Positions 1 through 11,280 of a DNA stretch of 64,000 nt are shown here, piece after piece. This DNA is from Asparagopsis taxiformis. Lineage: Eukaryota > Rhodophyta > Florideophyceae > Bonnemaisoniales > Bonnemaisoniaceae. Position numbers and translations under genes: made by a program. Numbering within the stretch: position 1 is the first letter of the stretch; each line of letters opens with the position of its first letter. The stretch covers positions 5,001 to 69,000 of the forward strand of contig JALQPE010000408.1 of the NCBI GenBank assembly GCA_030407315.1. Reading direction: 5' to 3'. A model generated the notes under the pieces. The model was not told where the DNA came from. It did not search any database and was given only the letters and a program-made list of their open reading frames with translations.

Positions 1-68
1 CACATACACCAACATACAGAGATGCTGTTATCAATCGGGAGAGCCCAAATACAACTCGTTCAACAGAA

Positions 69-791
69 ATGCACCAGAAGCCTACAACCCCTTGGGCAAA
101 AATGGGAAATAACACCGGGTTTGCGCAACTCTCAAAACCGCAACAAGAGGCGATTAAACGCGCACAAAAAGCCCTCGCCCCGTTGTCAAGACCAGACGCT
201 CAACGCGAGCGTAGCAGATCCCTACAAACAATCTATTTTGGTAACGTGAGGCGCGCCCCATATCGCACATTGTATCGTGCACTACACAAGCTTATCGACA
301 GGAAACACCTGTTCGGAGTCTCGCTCATTGGATCAGACGTAATCGAAATACTGACGGACAAAACGGCAGTCCCGGTACTACTGCATAAGATGAGATTTAT
401 GAAATGGAAGCACCTTCCGGATTTCAGCCCCGAGACACAAGACGACGCAACGGGTAACACAACCGGGATGAGTCACGACAAGAGAATCAAAACGGTCTAC
501 ATAAGATGGTACATGGCTTGGCAACACGCGAAGAATGCTTCAGCACGAGCGTGGTACGCATCACAGGCTGAACGGCTGAACGAAACATACGCAGATATAC
601 TCTCGGTTGAACCAACGAAAGCGACGTTCCAGACGTTCCATGAGGCGCGAAAGCGGGAATTAGATGAAGCAAGGGAGGCTATCCGGACTGCGCCAATGGT
701 CACAGAAGACTCAGATAGCTTCCTAGTGCCGCGCACTAGCGCGGCCACAAACGAGAGAACAAAAGGAGCAACAACACCTGGAAGTGCATGA
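69..791 (+). CDS. LINE ORF1 protein (possibly 5'-partial)
   Basis: First reading frame of a non-LTR retrotransposon, 240 aa from the ATG used here; the frame stays open to the left window edge, so the true start may lie outside. ORF1 proteins of LINEs are nucleic-acid-binding chaperones that package the element RNA. The protein is basic. A segment at about residues 50-110 (IYFGNVRR, then HLFGVSLIGSDVIEILTD) has the strand-helix-strand feel of an RRM-like fold, which is only an impression. No CCHC zinc knuckle is visible. Its TGA stop overlaps the ATG of ORF2 in an ATGA arrangement, which ties the two frames together as one element. Function is inferred mainly from position. Confidence 0.6.
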   Translation: MHQKPTTPWAKMGNNTGFAQLSKPQQEAIKRAQKALAPLSRPDAQRERSRSLQTIYFGNVRRAPYRTLYRALHKLIDRKHLFGVSLIGSDVIEILTDKTAVPVLLHKMRFMKWKHLPDFSPETQDDATGNTTGMSHDKRIKTVYIRWYMAWQHAKNASARAWYASQAERLNETYADILSVEPTKATFQTFHEARKRELDEAREAIRTAPMVTEDSDSFLVPRTSAATNERTKGATTPGSA

Positions 792-3658
792 AAGTTGCAT
801 TTCAAAATGTCCGTGGACTCAACTCATCAGTAGCAGAAGTGACACAGGCGCTAACCTTACACCGCCCTGATGTGATGTGTCTAACGGAAACGTGGGGATG
901 TCCCACAATCCCAACAGCGTGGGAAGAGATGGGGTACAAAGCACAACACGTTGGCGGCACAGTGTGCGAGGGTAGAAATAGGCTTGGAGGAGGTATTACC
1001 ATCCTCCTCAAGATACCCCATGAACGAGTAAGTATAATGCCAAACACAGACATGGCTGCAGTTGCAATACAAATAGAGGATTATCGCATCATAGCGCTGT
1101 ACATCCGCCCGGCTATAGGCCAAGAAAGATACAAAAGATGCTTGCAGCAACTCCTAGAATGGAGTCGGGGAAAATCAATAATAGTCGGGGACTGGAATGC
1201 CCGCGCACAGTGGTGGGACACGACAACAACACCTGCTGGTACCGTGCTCAGCACATGGGCAATACGCCACAACTTTAGCGTTGGTTTCCCACCGACCGCA
1301 ACATGTGTCACGCCAAGAGGATCAAGCACCGTAGACCTTATCCTGGCCCGCGGCTGGAGGATAACCCAAACAAGAATTCTCTTCGGTCCATGGAACGATA
1401 AGTCGGATCACAAGATGGTAAGTGGAGTGCTTGTATCAGCTCAGCACACACAACAGACGCGCGTCCCCCCATACATTTTCCAGGAAGCAAAAGCAGTCGA
1501 AACAGCTCGCAATTTTTACAAAGTAGCCTTGCCAGAAATAGAGCAGCGTATCTCTATGGCAGAAACAGCCCGAGAGCTTCAAAACGTCACCGACAGACTT
1601 GTGGAGTGTCTCCATAAGCCATGGCAAGCCATCAGATCATCACGACCACCACGATTCAGACCAGGTTGGACGCAAGCACTGGACAACAAGGCGAAAATGC
1701 GGACTAAACTCCTCAGAGGGAACGAAGTGGACCGGGAAAGAGGACGTCGCTTGGACAGAGCGATCAAACGGGAATACAGAGCGAACAAGAGGAGACTCCA
1801 CACACAAGCTGGACTACAGTGCGGAAATGAATATCAACAGGCTTTAAAAACCCTGCGGTTCCTCAAAAACAGACCTACTCCAGACAGCGCAGTGGATCCG
1901 GAAACTTTCACCAGGTACATAGACGGAAAACAAATACATAAGCCGCACATACCTTTACGACGCTTCTCCGTCCCAAGTAACTTCCGAACCTATGTGCATC
2001 GCGCCTTAACCACGTCAAAATGTGGCAAAGCAGCAGGACCCGACGGGATAACCAACGAAATGCTTAAAATATCGCCTGCAGTCGTCGCAGACACACTTGT
2101 TGCCTTGTGGACTAAAGTTGGTGCGATACAATACGTACCATCCCAACTAAACGCAGGAACATTGGTGCCTTTGTTCAAGCAGGGTGATAAGCATAACCCG
2201 AGCAACTTCCGCCCGATTATGTTGCTCTCCCATATCAGGAAGACTATAACAGGTGCAATTGGACTGGCTATTCGGGACGAATACACACCGCACCGTCATC
2301 AGTGGGGGTTTACACCACATACGAGCACTGAAGACGCAATACTAGCAGCTCAGGAGAGCATTCAAAATGGCCATAAATACCTTGCCGTTCTGGACTTGAC
2401 GGCCGCGTATGACTCGGTAAGAAGAGACGATATATTTCAAGTATGCCAAGACAGTCTACCTCGGAGTATATCAGACATGATACCTGCAATTATACAGCCA
2501 ATGAAGGCCAAAACGAAGCTACAATGCTCGGAGCTCAGCGCAGATATTACTATGGGCGTTCCTCAAGGTGACAGACCCAGTCCAGACTTGTTTAATATGT
2601 TTATGGACACCCTCCTGAACAGGCTTGACACCATACCGAGATCAGTCTCTGAGCACCCAGCCAACGCGTATGCGGATGATATACTTTTATTGTCCAAGTC
2701 TGCAGCAGGGTTGCAGGAACTGCTAGACATGGCCACGAGGTGGAGCCACCAATATCACATGAGATGGAACATTTCCAAAAGCAGTATCATGACACCAATT
2801 AATATGGCGCACGAAACAACACTCAATACGGAAACCGTGCAAACGTGCAATGAAGCTAGGTACCTGGGCGTGACGATATCCAGCGAGGGTGTAACAGACA
2901 CGCAAAACATAACTCGCGTTGAGAAAGCCATGGCAATAGTGAAACAAGTTCGAAACCTGAGCCCCATCCCGTTTGCAGCTAGGAGAACATTATCTCTGGC
3001 CCTCCTGTACGGGACTCTGACGTACGGGATTACAACTTTCACACCAACAGTGCGCCTTCTGACTCGGGCAATACGGCTTGATGAAGAAGTATTACCTTGG
3101 ATCCTCGGAGTGGGAAGACCCAAGAGGCCGCAAGATATTCACAGGATGCGAGCCCTCGCTCGCGTGTCGAGCCTTATGGTACGAAGGGAGCAGCTCCTCA
3201 TGGCAAGAATAACCAGACTCCATCGCCTGGTCAATGAGCGAAACGCCTGCATGCCACTCCCAGTAAATATTCGTCGGAAAACCCAACTCATTCGGCTGCA
3301 ACAACAATTGCGACTTCAAAACGGCACACGGCAGAGCATGCCAAAAACCATCGCAATGAACGAATGGTCACGAGCGAATAATACCACTCGCCACATACCC
3401 GGGATCTCTCGACGAGGTCCGCCGATCCTCACCGATACAAAAATTTGTCAAGCTGCAAGGAGAAGAGCTATGCTGTGGTACCTGCACAGATTTCCCAGAC
3501 GTTCCCAGACAGCGCCCGCAGCGTGGATCAAAGCATGGCGATCGATTATGGAACGAGAAGCACAGCCATCACAACAAACGCGGAGTACAATCTCGCAACT
3601 GATGTCCGAAAGTCAGCCCACCCGGCAAAGGCCAGACGACCTGATGTCGGGAAAATAG
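788..3658 (+). CDS. LINE ORF2: AP-endonuclease/reverse transcriptase
   Basis: 956-aa polyprotein of a non-LTR retrotransposon that nicks target DNA and copies the element RNA onto it. The N-terminal part (about residues 1-230) is an AP-type endonuclease: QNVRG near residue 6, CLTETW near 31, VGDWNAR near 135 and SDHKMV near 210 carry the expected Asn, Glu, Asp/Asn and Asp-His positions. The RT follows at about 400-680, with AAGPDGI, NFRPIMLLS, LAVLDLTAAYD, GVPQGD and the catalytic YADD near residue 628. The C-terminal part is basic; no RNase H domain is recognisable. The frame is intact, so the copy could be recent or active. ORF1 overlaps it by 4 bp. An APE-type endonuclease separates it from the R2 clade, whose nuclease is restriction-like. 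Confidence 0.93.
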   Translation: MKVAFQNVRGLNSSVAEVTQALTLHRPDVMCLTETWGCPTIPTAWEEMGYKAQHVGGTVCEGRNRLGGGITILLKIPHERVSIMPNTDMAAVAIQIEDYRIIALYIRPAIGQERYKRCLQQLLEWSRGKSIIVGDWNARAQWWDTTTTPAGTVLSTWAIRHNFSVGFPPTATCVTPRGSSTVDLILARGWRITQTRILFGPWNDKSDHKMVSGVLVSAQHTQQTRVPPYIFQEAKAVETARNFYKVALPEIEQRISMAETARELQNVTDRLVECLHKPWQAIRSSRPPRFRPGWTQALDNKAKMRTKLLRGNEVDRERGRRLDRAIKREYRANKRRLHTQAGLQCGNEYQQALKTLRFLKNRPTPDSAVDPETFTRYIDGKQIHKPHIPLRRFSVPSNFRTYVHRALTTSKCGKAAGPDGITNEMLKISPAVVADTLVALWTKVGAIQYVPSQLNAGTLVPLFKQGDKHNPSNFRPIMLLSHIRKTITGAIGLAIRDEYTPHRHQWGFTPHTSTEDAILAAQESIQNGHKYLAVLDLTAAYDSVRRDDIFQVCQDSLPRSISDMIPAIIQPMKAKTKLQCSELSADITMGVPQGDRPSPDLFNMFMDTLLNRLDTIPRSVSEHPANAYADDILLLSKSAAGLQELLDMATRWSHQYHMRWNISKSSIMTPINMAHETTLNTETVQTCNEARYLGVTISSEGVTDTQNITRVEKAMAIVKQVRNLSPIPFAARRTLSLALLYGTLTYGITTFTPTVRLLTRAIRLDEEVLPWILGVGRPKRPQDIHRMRALARVSSLMVRREQLLMARITRLHRLVNERNACMPLPVNIRRKTQLIRLQQQLRLQNGTRQSMPKTIAMNEWSRANNTTRHIPGISRRGPPILTDTKICQAARRRAMLWYLHRFPRRSQTAPAAWIKAWRSIMEREAQPSQQTRSTISQLMSESQPTRQRPDDLMSGK

Positions 3659-5228
3659 CCAGCAGGAAACCAACGGCCGGGAGTGAGTGGAACGACACTC
3701 CGTACCAAGCACCACATAATCCATAACACACGACAAATCGAAGTGGCGCAACAGTCTCAGGCACTACATCCACGGTGCTTCAACGCGGGTACGCAAAGCA
3801 TACAATCGAAACAGCCAATGCGTATTACGAATTGTCCGGAAATAGCACCGAAAATGGCACGGGCAAGCACACGCGGACATACTGGCGCACGGTATGATAA
3901 ACATCCCTACAGTCATTCTGGACCACAAATACGATACCCCGAGGTACACGACGGCGGCTCCATCCAATAGCATGTCCCGGCCTATAATCCTCGCATGATC
4001 TACCCACCTTTGTAATACCTGCCATGGGAAGACATGATAACCTGTTCCCAATGGGTATAGCAATACCCACATTGATCACAATTCACACAACAGATAGCAC
4101 AGTGGATAGTACCCGATACCTCACAGACGAATGTGGCGCTGCCGACCATGCGTTCTTTCTCTTCCCGATGCGCACAATACATCAAATAGAAGAGCTTCCC
4201 AATCAGCGCCGCATGCACACCTGACGACGGACCACCCACCAACACAGATCCTTCAATGACATGGTTCACGGAAGATGGCCTCCACTGCGAAACTAAGCGA
4301 ATATAGCACACGGGTATCGCACATGAGTTTGTAGAAAAACAGAGAGGACCGTGGCAGTCTCAACCCAGCGGGCTACACCCACCGAGATATGGGCTGCAGC
4401 TCCAGACGCCTCGTCATCAATGGCGAATCCTCGCCCGTTCATAACTGTCGACATGCGAACACATTTCGGGTATCCTGTACAAATGGAAACCTCAAAAAAA
4501 AACAACGAACAGATCTTAATACCATCCACTGGAGCGTCATCCACATAGCTGCTGCAGCAGCACCCCAGCGGCCGACGTCCGACAACACCGTCACTAGACT
4601 GATGCATTTTTTTGGGAGAACTCGGGCGAGTCTGGAATTTGACCGGCACAACACGTCACTGCCAGCCTCAGCCACTTATTCCTAGGGTACCTGGTAAGTT
4701 GATGATGTGGGTACGGGGTAAGTTGATGATGTGTTACACAATACAACTGCATTGAAAAAAAATATGCTGCTCCTCCCAAATTAGTACCGCAGACAATGCT
4801 CACTTGAACACACGACAGGCTGCAAAGGTTAAAAAGCGTGCAACGGAGGGGCAGAATAGCCCCTCCGTCTCCTTCGCCGCCCAGCGGGAAGGACACACCG
4901 CAGACATGGCGGTGTGGCGAATTTCATTTTTGTTCGTCAGAGTGACAAAAAAACGGACAACAAGGTTGACATGGACTGGTAAGTTCATAAGGACAGCTGT
5001 CCTGAAAATCTGGAAATTTTAATTTTTGCAATTTTTGCAAATTTGAACTGGTAAGTTTTACTGATAGCGTAGCAGTAGTCTACCCTACTTAGATTGCTGT
5101 AGCTGGACACGTGTAGTAGGATTGGTGCCTGTTGCTCACTTCTGGGAAAGTGGCGCCAATTAAAATAAAATTCGGAGTCTTTTTGGCTCCACGTGGCGCG
5201 GGCGGCCTGCGGCCGCCGCGCCACGTGG
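3659..5228 (+). mobile_element. Putative LINE 3' untranslated region up to the LSU junction
   Basis: About 1.57 kb without a convincing reading frame between the ORF2 stop and the broken LSU gene. It holds four GGTAAGTT copies (about 4693, 4717, 4978 and 5049) and a strong GC-rich hairpin (5189-5228) directly at the rDNA junction. No terminal poly(A) run is present at 5228; only internal A-runs occur near 4494 and 4755. Whether all of it belongs to the LINE, or part is another element, cannot be told from a single copy. Confidence 0.45.
5189..5228. repeat. GC-rich hairpin at the LSU breakpoint
   Basis: Near-perfect inverted repeat. The left arm begins CCACGTGGCGCGG and the right arm ends CCGCGCCACGTGG, with GGCGGCC/GGCCGCC continuing the stem around a tiny loop and one unpaired base. 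The last base lies next to the first base matching conserved LSU sequence (5229). It could be the 3'-terminal RNA structure of the LINE, used by its reverse transcriptase, or a recombination scar. Confidence 0.7.
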
Positions 5229-5252
5229 ACTAATTAGATGACGAGACACTTC

Positions 5253-5283
<31 letters not shown>

Positions 5284-6213
5284 TGTTTACCCGCGCTTGA
5301 TTGAATCTCTTCACTTTGACATTCAGAGCACTGAGCAGAAATCACATTGCGTCAACATCGGTCACGACCCTCGCAATGCTTTGTTTTAATTAAACAGTCG
5401 GATTCCCTTTGCCCGTTGCAGTTCTAGTGCGCTGCACGCCGCGGGCGCCACCCCGTTGCGAGTCACGCGCAGTACGCTGCGGTAGGCAGGCCGTCTTGCG
5501 ACAGCCCGCCCGCCGAGCACACCACACGTAGCACAGCGGCGGGGTTGCCAATCCCGCGCAGCACTAGAGCCAACCTTTTTCCCAAAGTTACAGGTCCAAT
5601 TTGCCGACTTCCCTTATCTGCATTGTTCATATTGAGTAGAGGCTGTTCACCTTGGGGACCTGATGCGGTTATCGGTACGTCACGGCGTGGATTGTTCACT
5701 TCAGCAGACAAAGTTTCAAGGGCTGTCGACAGCGATCTGGACGCCGGAAAAGTCCGGCGCTCTGCCCGGGCACGCGTGTTTCTCCCGACAAGCGGATTCC
5801 ACACAGCGCACCCTGACGTCAAACAGAAAAGATAACTCTGCCCAGAGCTGTCGCCAACGTGTTTGTCTCAAACGGCGTCACCGCCTCCACATCCGTGTGC
5901 AGGAATGTCAACCTGCTTCCCTTTCGCCAGAAAAATTCCCGAGAGAATAAACCAGCAGCTTAGGAACGACTCACTTATGCCCAATCAATGTTCACATAAA
6001 ACCCTTCCCCGCTTCACCCTTCAAGGTTTGTTCACCCACTTGAATATTTGCTACTACCACCAAGATCTGCACTCGCGGCCGTTCCACCAGTGATTGCCCA
6101 CCGGCTTCTCCACGGCCGCCACGCCCTCCTACTCATTCGACGAGTTGCCAATTCGTCAAACGGTGTGGTCTCGGCCACCCGCTTCAGCGCCATCCATTTT
6201 CAGGGCTAGTCCA

Positions 6214-6247
<34 letters not shown>

Positions 6248-6562
6248 ATTCCGACTTCCATGGCCACCGTCCTGCTGTCTCGATGAACCAACACCTTTCG
6301 TGGGGTCTATAAGCGGGCAGTTGGGCGCCTTAACCACACTTCCGGTTCATCCCGAATCGCCAGTTCTGCTTACCAAAAGTGGCCCACGGGGCCGACGTTT
6401 TTCTTGGCGCCGCTCAGACCTGCAGCGGCGCCCTTGCGTATTGAAAGTTTGAGAATCGTCTGAAGGCCAGAGGCCCCCAAATACGCTAATCATTCGCTTT
6501 ACCACACAAAACAACAACCATATATTAGCTCTTTTTCACGTCGTCGGCCCGCTATCCTGAGA

Positions 6563-6600
<38 letters not shown>

Positions 6601-7138
6601 AGTCTTTCGCCCCTATACCCAAGTTTGACGAGCGATTTGCACGTCAGCACCGCTTCGGGCTTCCACCAGAGTTTCCTCCGGCTTCACCCTACTCAGGAAT
6701 AGTTCACCATCTTTCGGGTACCAGCACAACTGCTCTAGGTCGGACACGCAATCAGAGATCGCGCGCCGCCCCAAATTGCAACAACTTTGTCATTCTGAAA
6801 TTATGGAATTACCGCCATCTTTCGCTTTCACTTCGCCCACAGGCTTTGACACCCTCAGACTCGCAGCTGTGCTAGACTCCTTGGTCCGTGTTTCAAGACG
6901 GGTCGTATCGCGTCGTCACCCTGCCGTCCTCACGTGCCGCCGCAAAGCAGCACGGAGCCCTCAGTCCGCAGCAGCCTTGCAATCAGCCACCACAAACCCA
7001 CAGCAGACGGAGCCACCGGTGCCACTACACCCGCCGAAACAGGCTGAACACACCGGCGCCCACAGTTACTGCAACGCAATCCGCTTCCCTCACAACGGTT
7101 TCAGATTCTTTTCACCCTCTTTTCAAAGTGCTTTTCAT

Positions 7139-7170
<32 letters not shown>

Positions 7171-7419
7171 TTCCAGCAGTATTTAGCCTTCGATGAAATT
7201 TACCACCGATCTTAGAGCAGCATTCCCAAGCTACCCGACTCATTCGAGACAGCCCTGTACGGCACGCCCTGTGCAGGCTGGACGGGGCTCTCACCCTCCA
7301 CGGCGAACATTTTCATGTCACTTACCTGCACTGACGCACCCAGGCTGCTCACATTACAACGGCCGCACCGCGGACGGCACGGCCTTTTCATGTTGGGCTC
7401 TTCCCGCTTCGCTCGCCGC

Positions 7420-7450
<31 letters not shown>

Positions 7451-7504
7451 ACCGCTTAATTATATGCTTAAATTCGGCGGGTCGCCTTGTCTGATTTGAG
7501 ATCC
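5229..7504 (-). rRNA. 28S (LSU) rRNA gene, 3' part missing in window
   Basis: Nuclear large-subunit rRNA on the reverse strand. The 5' end is recognised by the conserved sequence ending in CCGCCGAATTTAAGCATAT just downstream of ITS2 (around 7460-7504). Conserved core segments follow down to the domain IV/V region, including CTCTTAAGGTAGC at about 5257-5269, which is the I-PpoI/R2 target. Homology ends at 5229, right after the conserved CTAATTAGT, where GACGCGCATGAATGG would be expected. Roughly the last third of the molecule, with the peptidyl-transferase centre, is therefore absent. Forward-strand LINE sequence adjoins the break. This copy cannot yield a normal LSU rRNA unless the insert is spliced. 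The remainder may lie left of the window. Confidence 0.93.
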
Positions 7505-8066
7505 AATGCCAAACATTAATATTAATATGCTCAGTTCCCTTTTTAATATTATGTATGATTATAATATTTCCCTTCATGTGTGCGATGGTGATGTTAAATT
7601 AACGCACGAGGCGTCAATTTCGCGTTAACATTAACGTTGGCAAGACGTTAACATTAACGCATATAAGAATCTCGTTAATTTCCCGCTGCAGACATCATCA
7701 CCACCGTCAATCACACACACTTGGAAAGCTCGCACACACGCTACCCATCCCGCGCCCTTCGCAACCGCCCATATCCCAGCCAGAGGGAGCAACCCCCCCA
7801 GCCGAAACACAGACCCCGCCAGCTCGCCACATACAGACACCACCGCTCGTCAACGATTAAATTAATTCGCAGCAGCATCCAGCAGCAAGCCAGTAGGTAA
7901 GTCACTCCGGTCGGTAAAGACTCTCACGTGCGCACACCAGCTTCTCATTTTCAGGCGACCGACACCTTGCGGCACGGACACGCCCATTAGTCGCGTTTAA
8001 CGCCGCGTGGGGTTGCCCCCTCGTGGCACGCGTTAACAAGTTTATACCATCTTCGATTTTTTTCAT
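7505..8066 (-). other. Internal transcribed spacer 2
   Basis: Spacer between 5.8S and LSU, about 560 bp, bounded by the two rRNA genes. It is AT-rich near the LSU side, with repeated TTAACATTAACG and TTAATATTAATA motifs around 7520-7670 that could form stems. Ends are set by rRNA homology and are accurate to a few bases. Confidence 0.85.
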
Positions 8067-8219
8067 GCACGGACACTCAAACAGACATGCTCGCAGGATT
8101 ACCCGCGAGCGCAACTTGCGTTCAAAAATTCGATGATTCACGAGTTCTGCAATTCGCGTTATCTCTCGCGTTTAGCTGCGTTCTTCATCGATCTGGAAGC
8201 CAAGACATCCACCGTTGTG
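8067..8219 (-). rRNA. 5.8S rRNA
   Basis: About 153 nt on the reverse strand. It carries the universal 5.8S segments AACGGTGGATGTCTTGG at the 5' end, GATGAAGAACGCAGC, and the GAATCATCGAATTTTTGAAC box. It lies between ITS1 and ITS2 in the expected order. Ends are placed by homology and may be off by a few nucleotides. Confidence 0.93.
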
Positions 8220-8501
8220 AGTTGTGTTTTTGTTAATTAATTGTTTTGTTTTTTTGGGTTCGGTTTGTTTAAAATAATGAGTTTGGATAATTGTTCACGT
8301 TAAAAAATTTGTTTTCGCAACCTCAGAGACAGATACACTCTCGGACCGGGAGACAACAGAGGCTTTGCAGGGCAATCACCCCCCACGCGGCACGGCAAGC
8401 TGACAAATCCCCGGGGCTACCCGGAAACCCATCCTCTCACCACACTGTCATCCCCCACCACACGACTTCTCTTTCCAGTTCTGCTGCTGCTTCTCTCTTT
8501 G

Positions 8502-8502
<1 letters not shown>
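8220..8502 (-). other. Internal transcribed spacer 1
   Basis: Spacer of about 283 bp between 18S and 5.8S on the reverse strand, with T-rich and purine-rich stretches. No internal gene is seen. Confidence 0.85.
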
Positions 8503-8559
<57 letters not shown>

Positions 8560-8641
8560 GTGATAAGGTTTGACCAAGTTTAGGCCACGCAGTCCGTGTC
8601 GCCACAGTCCACGCAGCCCTCCCGAGGCCTCACCGGACCAC

Positions 8642-8688
<47 letters not shown>

Positions 8689-9146
8689 TTCAGCGCGGGT
8701 TGATGACCCGCGCTTACAAGGTATTCCTCGTTCAGGAGGGAAAATTGCAACCCTCAATCCCCATCACGAGCGGATTTCGAGATTCGGAAGAGCTCTCGCC
8801 CATCCTCACCCGTTGACCCGCTCAGTGTAGCACGCGTGCGGCCCAGAACATCTAAGGGCATCTCAGACCTGTTATTGCCTGGAGCTTCCGCGGGCTAGAC
8901 GCCCGCAGTCCGTCTAGGAAGGCCGCCTAGCTACCGCAAAAGCAGTAACTGCGCCTAGCTAGCACGCCCAGGTCTCGCTCGTTAACGGAATTAACCAGAC
9001 AGATCACTCCACCAACTAAGAACGGCCATGCACCACCAACCATAGAATCAAGAAAGAGCTCTCAATCTGTCAATCCTCACTATGTCCTGACCTGGTAAGT
9101 TTTCCCGTGTTGAGTCAAATTAAGCCGCAGGCTCCACACCCGGTGA

Positions 9147-9197
<51 letters not shown>

Positions 9198-10296
9198 AGA
9201 AAGCAAACACTTTGATTTCTCGGAGGGTGCCGGGTGGGCCAAATAAACAGCCCCGCCCGATCCCCAGTCCTCATCGTTTATAGTAAAGACTACGACGGTA
9301 TCTGATCGTCTTCGATCCCCTTACTTTCGTTCTTGATCAATGAAAACGTCCTTGGCAGACGCTTTCGCAGCTGTTTGTCTTTCGGCAATCCAAGAATTTC
9401 ACCTCTAGCGCCGAAATACAAATGCCCCCAACCGTCCCTCTTAATCATTACCTGGGTCTCACAAACCAACGAAACAGAACCCAAGGGTCCTATTCCATTA
9501 TTCCATGCTAATCTTTTCACGGCCCAGTCGCCCGCTTTGAACACTCAAATTTTCTCACAGTAAACAGTGGCGGCGACCAGCGCATTGTAATGAAACAGCG
9601 CACCGGCCACCATCCACAAAGGCACTCGCCGAGCGACCGACCCGAAGGCCCGCATCGCCGACAAACGCCAAAATCCGACTACGAGCGTTTTAACTGCAAC
9701 AACTTTGATATACGCTTACAGAGCTGGAATTACCGCGGCTGCTGGCACCAGACTTGCCCTCTGCTGGATCCTCGATATGCTGTTTACCTCGTTCTCATTC
9801 CAAGTAGGAAGACCATTGGTCCCCCTATTGCTATTTCTCGTCACTACCTCCCAGAGTCTGGATGGGGTAATGTGCGCGCCTGCTGCCTTCCTTGGATGTG
9901 GTAGCCGTCTCTCAGGCTCCCTCTCCGGAATCCCGCACCCACGGTCCGTTACCCGTCACAACCATGGTAGGACAATATCCTACCATCCAAAGTTGATAGG
10001 TCAGAAACTTGAACAATGCGTCGCTGATAATGAAATCGCGATCCGAAAGAAACTCTGAATCACCAACAAATGTCGGCTTGTTATCTGAATGCATACCACG
10101 GGCACCGAAGTGCACCGCTCATGGCACGTATTAGCTCTAGAATTACTACGGTTATCCGTGTAGTACTTTCCCATTGAACAAATTATTGCTGTTTTACCGA
10201 GCCATTCGCAGTTTCGTTGTACTTGATCACTCATACTTACACTTGCATGGCTTAGTCTTTAAGACGAGCATATACCACTGGCAGGATCAACCAGAT
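8503..10296 (-). rRNA. 18S (SSU) rRNA
   Basis: Complete small-subunit rRNA of about 1.79 kb on the reverse strand. The 5' end has CTGGTTGATCCTGCCAGT (near 10294) and the 3' end has GTAGGTGAACCTGCGGAAGG (near 8508). Diagnostic internal blocks include GCCAGCAGCCGCGGTAATTC, CTTAAAGGAATTGACGGAAG and GTACACACCGCCCGTC. Variable regions look rhodophyte. No group I intron or insertion is apparent. It is the best lineage marker in the window. Confidence 0.96.
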
Positions 10297-11280
10297 ATTT
10301 ACGTACACTCATGTTCGCAGCGCCCATCAACTTTCCTCCCGGCAACACACGCCCGGCAGCCTCGGCAGGCTTAGGCTCGCCGCAAACAATCGGTTTCAGG
10401 GTGATTAATCCCTACTCCCGCCGTCGCAGCCTCCTCATGCCCGCCCCGCCAGTGCGCGGCCTTCGATCCAGCCCCCCAGAAAGCGTGCCGGTTTCTCCGT
10501 CTGACCAGAACTCACGTGGTAGCACGCTGCGCAGCAGCAGCCACTACCCACCGTTCCTGCGGAAATCCCTCGTTCACACACTCTCCGAAACAGCCAGATA
10601 CGCACTTCCAGCGTCCTCGGTACATGCACACATCACCACCACCACCGCAAGCAGCAGCAGCAGCAACATGCACACGCCCGACTGCCGCCTTCATGCACTC
10701 GGATACGTACGCTCACACAGGCACACCCCGCGTCAGACCAGTCCTTCAGGAGCTACCCTACTAAACCAGCCCGTCACAGAGCACACCAGGCTCACGTCTC
10801 GTTGACTTCAGCGTCCTACAAACAGCCGACCCCCACAACCCAGGAGCCGACCCCAACACGAGGGGGGCGCACAAAAGCACACCAACTCCCTCAGCACGTG
10901 TGGACCTCCGCTACGTCGCATGCGTTTAGGGCGCAACACGCACAAGCGGTACATACTCTGACAACGTCACTCAACAAAAGGTCTCCAACTGATTGTGCCG
11001 GCGCGGTCGACTGGGATACGGTACAGCCCCGCGCCTTGAGATCTCAAACTTTCTTGACATGGTTCTTTTCTTACAAAGAGGAATATATTAATGCCGACAG
11101 GCCCCATAGATAGCCTGATTTTCAGAGTCCGTGGTGATGTGTGAGCTGGTAAGACTCCCAACATCTCTCCGTACCGATGCGTGTTTGTTCTAATCCATTC
11201 TCGTGCTTTCTCTCAGTGTGTGTGTGTTCGTTCATATCGTATTTTGGTAATTCGCACTGCATTATTATTATAGTGTGTGT

